From NCBI GenBank assembly GCA_009809945.1, contig WTPW01000021.1, positions 307,846-371,845 on the forward strand: DNA of 64,000 nucleotides, read 5' to 3'. A model generated the notes under the pieces. That model saw only the letters and a list, made by a program, of their open reading frames with translations. It ran no database searches and was not told where the DNA came from. The number at the start of each line of letters is the position of its first letter. The first letter of the stretch is position 1. The DNA comes from Gigaspora margarita (Eukaryota > Glomeromycota > Glomeromycetes > Diversisporales > Gigasporaceae). The position numbers were made by a program, and so were the translations under genes. This document shows, piece after piece, positions 36,477-47,889 of this stretch.

Positions 36477-37249
36477 GCTAATGTAGTAACATAACAAATT
36501 TGGTCAAGAAGATGGAAAGAGGCTCACAATTACTCTTCGATGCATGATCTTTGGAAAAAAGTTGGGAGCAAGAGGGTAAAAGAGAAATATTCTCAGCGAA
36601 AGAGGTTCAAAGAGTCAAAGAAGCAGAAATCTTGAGAATAGAGTGCAATAGCTTAGAGAAATGTTGTATAGATAGAGTCATTAAAGAGGAAAAAATAAGG
36701 GATGACTTAGAAAAAATATTAATACAAAATTGATTAGTAGATAGTTTAGTATATTATACAGATGGCTCACTCATTTCAGAGAAGGAGGGAGACAAAATGA
36801 AAATGGAATGTGGGATTGTACAAGTAAATAAGGAGGGTCATGTTATTAGAAAATTTGCATGTGCAACTGAAAAGTAGTTTTTATCAACAAGAGTGAAAAT
36901 AGTAGCTATATTAGTAGCACTGTTAATAACTCCAAATGGGCGAAGTCTTGAAATAAGAACTGATAGTAAAGCGGTGATACTTGCAATTAGGGTGCGGGAC
37001 GGGCCGGGTCGGGCCAGGCCTGCGTAGACCTGAAACTCAACCCAAAAATTATTTGTAGGCCCGAGCCCGGCCTGTGAAAAAAAAGAGCCCATGAAATAAA
37101 TCAGGCCGGGCCTTATTTAAAACTATACCCGGCCTGGCCCGGCCCGCAAATTTATATGCATTACTAAAATTTTTCACTTACGAAAAATTAACTTCAAACA
37201 ACCTAGGACTAAATATTTGACATACATATTTGTCGCATGTAAGTCATAA

Positions 37250-37636
37250 AGTTTCAATTCCTATTCTTGGCATGATCCATTTTTGCTCAAACGAAGCCTT
37301 TATTCATTTTAATTATTNTTCGACNAAAATTCGGNTTTAAAAAATTTTATAAAATTACAATTCCTATTCTTTGGCAAAGTCCATTTTCATTCAAATGAAG
37401 CCTTTATTCATTTCTAATTATTTCCACCAAAAATTTGTTTTTAAAAAAGTTTCAATTCCTATTCTACATTTTCGCTCAAACAAAACCTTTATTCAATTCT
37501 AATTATTTTTTGACGAAAATTCGTTTTTAAAAAAAAATTGTGTAAAATTTCAATACTATCTTCGGCAAGGCCTATTTTCATTCAAACAAAGCCTTTATTC
37601 TTTTTCGACGAAATTTATTAGTTTTTAAAAAACTAT
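37250..37636. repeat. Four ~100-bp tandem units within the hAT-type element
   Basis: Units begin near 37255, 37358, 37453 and 37551 with CAATTCCTATTCTT or a variant. They then read CATTTTCATTCAAACAAAGCC, TTTATTCATTTCTAATTATT and CGACGAAAATTCGTTTTTAAAAA. Unit length varies from 95 to 103 bp. Three Ns fall in the first unit. Confidence 0.75.
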
Positions 37637-37652
37637 AGATTGTGTTGAAGAA

Positions 37653-38226
37653 ATGAACGATCTTGGTAACTCTTACAAAAATAGGATCAGAATTGAAAAG
37701 TATGAACCCAAGACATTCAATAATTATCAAAAACCTACTGATACGGGTCATACTAGTATGATATGGGGTCTTAAGCATTGTTATCACATTGGAATCGGCC
37801 TAACCAAAGATAAAAATAAGAATGTATTAAGTGCCAGGAAAAACAAACCCAAATCTCATGTGAGTCGTCCAAACATTCTACCTGCACGATATCACAAGGG
37901 ATATGATAGAGTCAAAGGTTGCACCAAGAGTGAATCGAATGGAACTGAAGGTGAAGAGAGAAAACCAACTGAAGGTATGGAACTTTAGAAGCTGCATGCG
38001 TAGAGTAGAAGAAAAAGTTGAATCATTTAAGACCCGGTTTAGTGTAATTAAATATAATAAAAGCCCAATGAACCGAAAGTATGATATGGCTGGAGAGTCT
38101 TATAAAAATGACCTGGAAGTTGATAGTGCTTGTAGAGTTTGGATGATGAAGGTCGAAAATATCAGAGGTGTGAAGTCAGTGGGAAACAGGAGAAATGCAA
38201 AGACAGAAATGGAATTCTCGATATGA
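37653..38226 (+). pseudogene. Sel1-like repeat gene fragment captured by the hAT-type element
   Basis: The frame from 37653 reads LGNSYKNRIRIEKYEPKTFN.. then GLKHCYHIGIGLTKDKNK. These are one whole and one partial Sel1-like repeat: the consensus LG-x2-Y-x2-G-x-G-V-x-KD-x2-KAF-x2-YQK is recognisable with several changes. Sel1 repeats form alpha-alpha solenoids used in protein binding and signalling adaptors. After about residue 55 the sequence no longer fits the repeat. An overlapping frame (37903-38226) continues without a recognisable domain. The start Met is internal to a repeat, so this is a gene piece without its own N-terminus. It lies wholly inside the TIRs at 36988-38822. Confidence 0.6.
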
Positions 38227-40216
38227 ATGTAGGTCAATACTGATGAAAAAAACCTTTATGCTCAATTTTTATTCTTTTATTAGTATAATTATGTATTTCT
38301 TATATTGGCATAGTTGTGGCATAGTTGGGTGATTAGATCTCCAAACGGGTGATCAAAGCTCCAAACGGGTGGTCAAAGCTCCAATCGAGAGATTAAAGCT
38401 CCCCTACGAATTAAAACTATATAAGGGTTTAGTTTTCGCTTATGAAGGGAGGACAAGCAGTTAACGATTGTAGATAGTATTTAGTATTATTGTGATAATC
38501 TGAAAGAGAAATCTTGTACCCGTAATTATATGTAATGATTTATCACTTTAAACCATTTAACCTTAAGTACTTTGGTTAATGATCAAACTAAAGCAGCACA
38601 GTAATGTCATCAAGTTCTCTATTGATTTTGACTATAAGCTTACCGGGTATTATCAGGCCTTATCGGGCTTTCTTATAAAGCTTGAACCCAGCCCGTTAGT
38701 TAACAAGCCCAATTTGTGTATGGCCTGAACAATAGCGGGCTCAAAAATTAAGGCCCGAATTGAACCAAAGCCTGGCCCGGCCCGCAAGTTTCCAGGCTTA
38801 GCCCAGCCCGTCCCGCATCCTACTTGCAATCAAGAAAGGCCTTAGAACGTCGAGCACTAGAAAATGGCTAAAAGTAAAAAATAGTAGATTAACTACAATG
38901 ATAATTGAAATAATTCGAACGAAAAATCTAAAAGTGGAATGCACCAAGGTCAAGGGTCATTCAGATGAAAAGTTTAATGAAGCAGCAGACAAAGAAGCCA
39001 AAAAAGGTTCCAGTAGCTCTAAATGTTTCATTCCTCAAACAGATAGCATACAGTCTTTCAAGATAAAATATGCTTGGAAGAATGAACCCATAGAAAAACC
39101 AGTTCGTTCTTTTATCAAAATGCTTACAAAGTTGGTCGACAAGGTAGAATGGACCTTTGTATATAAAAAACACAATCGGACTTATCAAGAGCATAGTAGC
39201 TTACAACATTGGCCAACTTTTTATAAAATACTTGAAAGTGAAAAAAGAATCTGAAACTACACTTTTAGAAAAAATGCTATCCAGTTATATGAACTCAGAT
39301 GTATAAACAACTTGCTACTGGTGCTTGAAACACTAAATAGAAGAAAGCCAGAGGTATACCACACTTCAACATGTGTTAGTATGCAAGAAAAAAAGTGAAA
39401 CAACAGAGCATCTGGTAAGCTGCAAGTTATCAGTAAATTTAATAAGAGACCTAGAAGAACACTGCGTAGAAACAAGCCTAAAGAACTTTGAAGAGATCAA
39501 GGACTTTAAGAAAATGAAAGAGGCCATTCTTGTGAGTTTGGGAAAAGGCAATATAGAAGATGAATTACAAAGAAGGGAAAGATGAATACGAGGTTTAATA
39601 ACAACTGAAAACTATGATGAGATAAGGCCACTTTTTAGGTCTAATAAACAAACTACGAAGTTTATGGTCACATTATGGAAAGTGTGAATTGAGCATATAC
39701 ATGACAGAATATGGGTTGCACATTGCAAATTAGTAAAGGAATGGAAAAAGGAACATAAAATTGGAGTCAAAGAAAAACCAATAGTAAGAAAAAGAAAACT
39801 TCAGAAAAACAAGATGACAGGAAAGTTTACAAGCAAAAAATAGAAAAAAGAAAAAGAAAAAGTAGAAGGAGCAACAATGAACCAAAAAAAGAAAAAGTCA
39901 TCTTGGTATGAAGTTTGGGAAAGAGTTAGAAAAGAGGTGGGCAGCTGGATCAACTTTGGCCAGTGTGCAGCATGGTGGAAATTGTAATTGGTAGTCTCGA
40001 TGGGCTGTGAGAACCTTCCGCTAAAATATTATGTTATCTAGTTCATAGATATGTTATATAAGGAAAATCTCACTATAGCAGGTCGCATATAGGTGTTTTC
40101 TAAACAACTGGGTAAGCTAATATTTGTAGATTAGGTAGTAAAAAAATTACTTTTTATATAATTTTTGTACTAAATTTGTTAGTTCAAATCCTAATAAAAT
40201 ATGAACAAGATTGCCG

Positions 40217-40267
<51 letters not shown>

Positions 40268-40278
40268 TTATTGTATAA

Positions 40279-41574
40279 AATTTTTATTTAAAAATTTAAA
40301 TGGTTAAAAAACTAAATCAAAGAAATATTTATAGAAAAAATTGCAGACAAATTTGATTACAATTGCTTACTATTTATGGGATAATCAAATATATACTATC
40401 ACATATTTAAATATATATAAAGATAAAGCAAAATTTTTTTAAATATTACAAGAAAATTGTTTTGAAGATCAAATACATGACATATTATAAATTACTATAA
40501 GCAGTAGAACTATAGTATTAACAATAAATAGTAAAAATTATTTATACTATATAAGTAGGGTTCTGCAATTTGATTTAATTTGATTTGATCAAATATTTGA
40601 TTTCAAATCAAATTTAAATACAAAATTTTCAAATCAAATAAATTTCAAATTGATAATTTGATTTAATTTAAGGGTAGGGTGAACATAGATCATTTATCAT
40701 ATGATTTTAGTGGTACAATGAGATTTATATAGAAAATAAAAATGTCTACAAATAAAACTTTTTGTAGTTAAAATAATTTAGCCAAAAATTTTATAATATG
40801 TAGTACAAAATACTCTTTTTATAATAGTAAAATTTTAATAAATATAGTATTTGAAAAAATTATACTTCTATATGTTGTAAAGTTTTCCTAAGTTGGCTCA
40901 AATTTTCTATGGTTACACAAAAATGATTAATTCTGATTGGTTGAATCTATATTGTTTACAATCGTGATTGGTTGATCACCTGATTTCATATAATCACAAC
41001 GTGATCACTATTAAAAATGATCTACATTCACCCTACCCTTAATCAAATACTTAAAAATTTGATTTGATTTAAAAAATTTATAAGTAAATTTTAAAAATTT
41101 CAAATCAAATCAAATTCAAAAATAAAATTTTTAATTCAAATCAAATTCAAATTAAGGATTATTTGATTTGATCAAATTCAAATATACCTAATATTTGATT
41201 TGATTTGAGTTTGAAAAACTCTATATATAAGTACTTATAGCAAACTTATTACATAGCATAAATATATTTGGTAAAATATTTTAGTTAAAATTAAATATCT
41301 TTAAATATTTTAGACTTTTGGTAATTCTTTTAATTTTAAAAATAAATAATTCTTATTTTTATAAGTAACCAATTATAAATATTGTATATTTTAAATTATT
41401 TATATATAAAGTTCATAATTAATACTGCTTCTAATGCAGTTTCTAGTTATACTTATTGGATTAAATACTTGATGAATAATTTGACTAAATCAAGCATTTA
41501 CAAGCTATGTTAATACTTCAAAAGAAGTTAGTTATATATGTATATAATTTATAATCAGTTATATTTTTAAAGTA
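40279..41574. other. AT-rich DNA with nested inverted repeats
   Basis: No gene. AAATCAAAT/ATTTGATTT low-complexity arms at about 40567-40668 and 41042-41220 flank the TIR element at 40669-41041 as a larger inverted repeat (ends near GGGTTCTGCAATTTGATT and AATTTGAGTTTGAAAAACTC). From about 41375 the sequence is the left part of the channel-gene duplication. Confidence 0.5.
40669..41041. mobile_element. TIR element with TAAGGGTAGGGTGAA ends
   Basis: TAAGGGTAGGGTGAACATAG and, in reverse, TAAGGGTAGGGTGAATGTAG continue into GATCATTT on both sides, giving about 28-bp TIRs. The ends carry TA, so a TA target duplication is possible. The interior is non-coding. It is nested in an ATTTGATTT-rich inverted repeat. 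Similar end motifs occur near 1270, 17588 and 18050. Confidence 0.65.
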
Positions 41575-41711
41575 CTAAATAATTATTTTTAGTAATCCTT
41601 CTACTACCTTTTGTTCTAGTTCTTCTCTTTGTTTTTCTTCTTCTGACAGTGCAACTACTTCTATTAGTAGTCCTTCTACATTATTATTTTTTGCTAGGAT
41701 ATCTAAAATTA
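41575..41711 (-). CDS. Conserved coiled-coil coding module downstream of the proximal channel gene
   Basis: The minus-strand reading after a possible acceptor (AATTTTAG) gives ILVILDILAKNNNVEGLL.. then EEEKQREELEQKVVEGLLK, ending in TAG. The same module in the distal copy (56937-57073) is open too and differs by conservative changes. That suggests a real exon: either an alternative last exon of the channel gene or the end of a small separate gene. No upstream exon could be connected. Heptad-like charged residues point to a coiled coil. Confidence 0.4.
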
Positions 41712-42115
41712 CTAAAATTTATATTGTTGTATAGAGTGTTTGTTGGTTAATAATAATATTTATATGTATAAGAGGATCTTTTAGTAACATAAGCTGTTGG
41801 TAAAATAATTGTTAGTGAAGTTATTTTAATAACAATATAAGTTATAGTATTAACTTTATTCAAATTCAAAACCAATAAAATGGCAGTAAATTGATTGTTG
41901 ATAAAATGAAACAAAACTATGATAGATACTCTAATTATAAGAAAAGATCTAATCATAAACTAGTTATAAAACTACATAATAAAAAAAAAGAGAGATCAAT
42001 AAACAAAGCAATTATATAATAGCTAAAATAAAATTTTATTATACTATTCTATTCTAAAGCTATATTTTATATTGTTGTTTAAAAATTTTGTACACAAAAT
42101 TTTAGTATAAAAAAA

Positions 42116-45100
42116 TTATTCTTTTTTCTCAATAAGCTCAATTAATTTATTAATTTTATCAAGAGGATCTTTTAATACTTTATCAATTTTATTTGTCAAT
42201 ATTTCATCAATTTGGTGTTTTAGTTTTTTTTCAAAATCTTCCAGTTTTGTAATTTCCTGATTATTTATTTTATCTAGTGGATCTTTTAATACTTCATTTA
42301 TTTTATTTGTTAATGTTTCATTTATTAGCTTTTTTAATTTTTCCTCAGAATCTTCTGTTTTAGTAATTTCTAAAATTCTAGGATCCAAACTTTTTTTATC
42401 TTCAACACCTTCTATATATTTTTTAAGCTCTTTAACTGAAGCTCCATACCATCTAAAAATTTATAATTTAAATTAATATGAAGTATAATTTTAAAATATA
42501 GATAAATAAAAATTATTTACAAAATTTCTGGAAACCAATTAGATTCTCTTCTTTGATGAGGTAACATCCAAAAAAGTTCAATTTTAGATAATATCTAATA
42601 ATAATTTATAGTAATTAATTTAAATTATTTTATATTATTTATAGATAATCATTAAATAAGTTTTTTTTACCTCTCCTCTTGGTTGTAAAACAGATTCTTC
42701 ATTATTTCTATCATCAATAGCAATTCCAAGTAGTGAAATAAACAAATTTAACAAATAAACAGTTGTAAAAAATGAAAATATCACTAATAAAAATGCTAGT
42801 GTCCAGTTATTTTTTAAAACCCATGAAGAAATATAACTCAGATCACCTAAAAATAAAAAATATAATTTTAATATTTTTGTTAAATTTTGCTTAATAAATT
42901 ATTATATAGTATAATACCTGTTAGCATAAAATATACAGCCAAAATTGAAGTACTGAACATTGTAAACAAATTTGTTTTATCATCTGGAGTTTCAAAAAAT
43001 GTTGATTTTCCAACAGTACCATTAAATGAAATAAATTGATATGTTGGAACTAAATTCCAAGGATTATTAGAATCATCAGTAAAACTTGGCTGATCATAAG
43101 AATATTCACTAGTAGGCCTTAATAAAAGATGCAAAGAATGGGCAAAAGCTACAACTATAATTCCTAAAACAACAAGAAAAGAAAAGACTTTTTGTGCAAC
43201 TCCAATCATAATTGCAAAATAAGTACAAAAATAATCTAAAGTACAGAAAAATAATAAAAATTTGATTTCAAGTAAAAAGGCAGCAATAGTTATAATCCAA
43301 GTTGATGGAGTTTTATAATGTAGCCATATTAGTGAAGTTATTGTTGGGACTAGTATTGCAGCAAGATCTAAGTTAAAATTACGATAAATTAAATTATAAA
43401 TTAAAGCATTAATATTATAAATAATTATATATTCCAATTAGTTATAAAATTAAACATATATACCAAACCAATTCCGAAGACTAGCAATATATGTTATTGC
43501 ATGTAAATAAATTGACGAACTTCAAAAATAAAATGAAATAGACCAAAAAAAATAGTTGCAACCAAAAGACTTGCTTGATTATTCCAAGAAATTTTATGCT
43601 CTGGAATTGTTGAAACAATCAAAAAGCAACACATAAAAGTTGAATATATTGCCCATATTATAAAATAATAAAGCCTCCCATAGGTGTTCCACTTGAAACT
43701 GATAAGTGCTTTAATATTCCACCATTTATAATAATCAGGCGCATCCAGTAGCGAGGTAAAAGGATTTCCTTGCAAATAATATAATTCGCTATAAAAATAA
43801 TTTTTGGAATATGTTGCAAAACCTAATAATGGAAACATTAAAAGAACAGTTTCTTGGGGATAAATGGTAATGTAAGATGAATAAAACAAATAAGGAAATG
43901 CTAAAATTTGATAAACTTGTGGATAGGAATTTTTTAACAAAGCGCATTTTTTTGAAATCCAAAAAATGTAGTAATTGAAAAATGAAGTATTGGATAAATT
44001 ATGTGAATCAACATAGATTCCGTAATGTTGAAGATTAAAAAATAGAGAATCTTCATGTTTATAATAATTATTAGGTTCAACATGGCCAATCAACATATTA
44101 GTCTTTGACAAAAATTCTTCCGTAAATCTTTTATTTTTATTAGATTTTTCCAACTTTGTTAATATAAAAGCAATTTGGCTGGTCATTAATATAAAGCTGT
44201 TAATGTTGCCTTTCTTAAGCATTGATAGGCCATGATCATAACAATAATTAAGTAATTCATTAATTTGTGTCCGAGAATCATCTGAATTTTCCTTTAAAAG
44301 TAATTTAAATATATCTTCGCCATATAATTTTAATAATGTCAAATTTTTCAATTCTAATCTCTCAAAATATAAACTATAGGAATGTATAAAAAGAGTTGGT
44401 GATGGTAAGATTTCAGAGCCAAAATTGTAAAAAATTAAATTCTTTTTAAATAAAGTGAGACGATTGATCATGGAATGTTTCAGTGATTTGGGTACTTCAA
44501 ACTCATATAAAGGTTCATAAAACCAACGATAAATTAATTTTGTTTCAAAATCTTTTTCAGAAGATTCTATTGTATATATTAGTATGCATGATTGGCAAAT
44601 CAACAATATGGCACCATTTTTGAGCACTTTTATTTCAAGAATACTACCATCACCTAAAATAAAATCTCCTGCATATATTTGTTTGACAGTCCCAATTTGG
44701 GCTTTTAACTTTACTTTCCATAATTCCCCATGATTTTCATATTCAATAATCCATGTAAATGGCTCATTGCTGTATATTTCTTTTTATTTGAGTAATTCTG
44801 AGTTAAAATTCTGTCTATTTCGTACTTTTTATCATTATACTTATCCAAAATCTCCTGTATGAATTGCATAATTTCGTTTATATTGAAATATGTGTATGAA
44901 TTACCGTAATAATACTCTTTATGTTTTAAATGTTCTATCCAAATCTCATTTTGAGACAATTTTTGAATCAACAAATAATTACCATCATTTTTGATTATAT
45001 AATCAGAGATAATACTATAATCAATAATATTAATAGGGCCAATCGATTTATCGTTAAATGCAACATGATAAATATCATGCAAAACGTCAGTATCAGGAGA

Positions 45101-47378
45101 CTTATCGAGAGTGTGTGTGCGTGGATTCAATATATAAGAGTTATGACTCCCAGATAAAAACAAGCGCTCTTCTTCTCCTGATCCAATAAACCAGAAATTA
45201 GGCATGCTTACATCAAAAATTTCTATATTTGTTAATTAAATAAATTAGATACGTATTCATTTGTGCAAATGCCAACTGCCCTAACGTTACCAACAAAAAT
45301 TTCGCTCAATCAATCAAAATTTAGTGATCATCCGAAATTTTTAAAAATTTCCAAACTTTTAGCGAAGGTTTCTCAATAACTACTTGACCAAATTAGGTAA
45401 AAAAATTTTATTTTAATCCATACTTTTGCAGAATTAAAATAAAAAAATATTGATTTGGTTTCGTGTTTATCGAGAAATCTTTGTTAGATGTTTAAAAAAA
45501 ATTAGAATATCAGAAAAAGAACAATCGGCAAATTATTTTCTAAATTTAAGCAAAGATTTCTCGATAACTATCTATGCAAAATTCGAAGAAAATTTTTTAT
45601 TTTAATTTAGAGAACCTATATAATTAAAATAAAAAAATATCAAATTTGTATTGGTATTTGCGAGAAAAAAATTTAGCCGCAGCATTTTTTTATAGGTACC
45701 TTAATTTGAATGACGATTACTCGACATCTAGCCGATCAAATTCTATCAAAGTTTTTATTTTGATTCTATAATCTCAAAAATCAAAATAAAAAAATTAGAC
45801 AGAATTTGGTCAATAGGTATCGAGTAACCTTCGTTCAAATTTTAGGTATTTGTAAAAAAGATTTAGGTATCTATAAAAAAAGAAGTTGCGACTAAATGTT
45901 TTTTAAATTTTAATGAAAGTTTCTCAACAACAACTTATAAATTTTTTTTTATTTTAATTCTATAAACTCATTGAATTAAAATAAAAAAATTTCATTGAAT
46001 TTGAATAGATGACTGTCGAGAAAATTTGCATAACGTTTAGAAAAAGAAAATTTTGCTTGATTGTTTTTTTTCTGATATTCTAATTTTTTTAAACTTCTAG
46101 AAAGGTTTCTCGATACCACTAAACCAGCTTCAATGAATTTTTTTTATTTTAATTCTGTAAAAGTATCGATTAAAATAAAAAATTTTTTACCGCATTTTGT
46201 CAAGTAGTTATTGTGAAACTTTCGCTAGAAGTTTGAAATTTTTAGATGAATGCTAAATTTTGGTTGGCCGAGCAAAATTTTTGAGTTGGTAACGCTAGGA
46301 CAGTTCAAAATGTCGCATAGTCATAGAATATATCGAACAGATCAATACTGAGCAGATGATGACAGAAAATTTCTTTCATCGGAGTTAATTTAACAATGTG
46401 CTGTTATGCGGCACATAGCTTTGATAAAAAAAAAATATGCCTGCACAATATTGTATACGTAATATTTATAATTTTACATAAAAATACCTACCATTTGCTA
46501 TCATCATACCAGATTTTGTCAGATAAACGCATACTACATGTCCGCCAGCAAATGAGTGATGATTACTTATTGCTAACAATGTATTGTCACTACTCAGTTC
46601 CATTAGCATCAAGATAGAACTTATATATGAATTCAAATCAAGAATATATTGCATATCAAACTTCCGAGTTATCAAGTCCCATTGCATAACTACAGGCATG
46701 GTGCGATTGAAGCACATAAACAATTTTCCTTTTTTAGAAATATGGCAAAAATCAACATTTTTTTCGAGTTCAATACTATTTTTGCATGTCCATTTCTGTT
46801 TTCCATTAATATTTGGTTTTGAAAAAATATAGGCTCGATAAACAGGCCACAATTTGATAATTACTAAATCTTCATTTTCTAGAAAGGCAACACTTTCTGT
46901 CAGTCCTTCTAAACCTTGCGCAATCAATATTTGCTTTAATTTAGTTCTTATGTCAATTATTGCTGTTAAAATAAACTTTATTAATATAAATTCTAATTAA
47001 ACTTTAATGATTAATTAATTTTAACTAACCAAAATCAATTGCAAAACCATGAAATAATTTTATTATTACTTGTTTGCAATTTGAAATCCCTAATAACACA
47101 TCAGAGTAATAAAATATATTTTCGAAATTATAATCAGGCATTTTACAAAAATTATCGGTGTTTAGTGCATGTTCAAGATCATTAACGTTTAATGAACTGT
47201 CGTAATTGACAATAAGTTCATCCGAAATAGACCATACCACTATTGATTTATCATTTTTACTTATAGTCGCAATGCATTTCATATTTGGTGATAAAACATA
47301 TCTATCAATTTTATTTCCTCCATGGGGGGTATTGTCAATCGAAATCTCAGTTTGATCTTCAGATTTTGATGAGCTCAT
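42116..47378 (-). pseudogene. WD-like/ion-channel protein gene, proximal copy with two 1-bp deletions
   Basis: Exons by homology to the intact distal copy: 47378-47030, 46962-46492, 45222-43464, 43367-42918, 42846-42671, 42594-42521, 42452-42116, all with GT-AG introns. The summed length is 3616 bp, one base over a multiple of three. Two frame breaks explain it. One is near 44785, where ..NYSNKKKYTAM replaces NYLNEQEKYRNE. The other is near 43497, where RQFIYMQ-stop replaces RQFIYNRK. Both lie in exon 3, before the channel helices. The rest is conserved, including all six hydrophobic helices and the coiled-coil repeats. It is either a recent pseudogene or carries sequencing errors. A truncated product would keep only the WD-like half. 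Confidence 0.85.
45274..46305. mobile_element. Palindrome-array TIR element in intron 2, proximal copy
   Basis: The TIRs AACTGCCCTAACGTTACCAA and, in reverse, AACTGTCCTAGCGTTACCAA extend about 50 bp. The body is five imperfect palindromic units of about 110 bp. Each has the form TTTCTCGATAAC...TTTTATTTTAATTC...GAATTAAAATAAAAA...TATCGAGAAA (units near 45369, 45547, 45718, 45915 and 46107). The same element sits at the same intron position in the distal copy (60643-61601), so it inserted before the duplication. Confidence 0.8.
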
Positions 47379-47530
47379 TTTAAATAAGAAAGACGATAAT
47401 TATTTTTGAAAGATGTACGTACTGTATTAAAGTGGAATCTTTCAAATGGTCATAGTTTAACGCATTTTATATGTGGAAAATTTTATCAGCCTTCAAAAAA
47501 ATCACGCATATTTATTCAATACTAGTAAAT
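47379..47530 (-). promoter_or_regulatory. Conserved upstream region of the proximal channel gene
   Basis: The ~150 bp before the start codon closely match the region before the distal gene (63170-63330). Both contain CTTTCA...GAATCTTTCAAATGG inverted/direct words and TTTTATATGTGGAAAATTTT. I infer that the promoter was duplicated with the gene; no specific factor site is recognised. Confidence 0.35.
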
Positions 47531-47889
47531 TTACTTATATTAGTGTGACTGCAGCCTTGTGGCTTAAAAAAGCTAAGTCAATACAACGGATCCTCTATCA
47601 TGATCATTAAATATTCAATATATGTAGTAACGAATAGGTAACAGAATAAAATGTATAATCCATTTATGACATAAGACCCTGATAATTGTATTAAAATCAC
47701 GCATTAATCGAATGATCATTTATATGCATAGGAGGAAGCGAGGTTTTCTCTAATATCTAAATGCACAGGATATTTTATTACGCATGTGTCGACAAATTTC
47801 ACATGCTGCATATCATATAATACGTATCACGATTAATTTATTATATAGTTGAAATCTAAGACATATAATTGAATATANTTTGTTGGGAC

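Larger units (their letters stand above)
36988..38822. mobile_element. hAT-type element carrying a Sel1-repeat gene fragment, 8-bp TSD
   Basis: The GC-rich ends TAGGGTGCGGGACGGGCCGG and, in reverse, TAGGATGCGGGACGGGCTGG are flanked by a perfect 8-bp duplication CTTGCAAT (36980-36987 and 38823-38830). The element sits in the RNase H coding sequence of LINE-2, just after TDSKAVILAI. It contains four tandem units of about 100 bp (37250-37636), then a plus-strand frame with Sel1-like repeats (37653-37988). No hAT transposase is seen, so it would depend on a helper. The GGCCCGGCCC-rich subterminal DNA is strikingly unlike the AT-rich surroundings. Confidence 0.9.
30785..40000 (+). pseudogene. LINE-2 ORF2: endonuclease, reverse transcriptase, RNase H, zinc knuckle (interrupted)
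   Basis: The endonuclease starts near 30866 (LKIGVHNIN), with TETNIG, a GNFN motif near 31294 where GDFN is expected, and SDHKLVW near 31552. The reverse transcriptase has TAPGVSGI (about 32500), FAGLLGEST, QDMKKAFDS (about 32893) and YADD at 33231-33242 within the long open frame 33093-34373. RNase H is split by the hAT-type insertion: YYTDGSL (about 36757) and RTDSKAV (about 36956) lie before it and FNEAADKEAKK (about 38970) after it. The glutamate position reads VK at 36893-36898. A zinc-knuckle remnant (VCKKKSETTEHLVSC) lies near 39373. The frame ends near 39985 (FGQCAAWWKL). TGA replaces likely Trp codons at 31447-31449 and 31621-31623. Confidence 0.88.
28949..40264 (+). mobile_element. 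LINE-2: full-length non-LTR retrotransposon with two nested insertions
   Basis: The plus-strand element is bounded by the 14-bp duplication ATATTATTGTATAA (28935-28948 and 40265-40278). It ends in an A-run of about 30 bases at 40221-40251 and a short (TA)n. Removing the two nested insertions (34556-36476 and 36988-38822) leaves about 7.55 kb, close to the 7.7 kb of LINE-1, which supports both sets of boundaries. The domain order is the same as LINE-1, but the proteins are clearly diverged. Stops and frameshifts are frequent, and two catalytic residues are changed. Confidence 0.92.
41375..47860. repeat. Segmental duplication, proximal copy
   Basis: From about 41375 (ATAAATATTGTATATTTTAA) to about 47860 the DNA matches 56740-63655 in the same orientation and order. 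The match includes exons, introns, the intronic transposon, 3' flank and about 480 bp upstream of the gene. Introns and flanks are still easily alignable by eye. The distal copy is longer mainly because of an extra hairpin block in intron 2. Confidence 0.9.
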
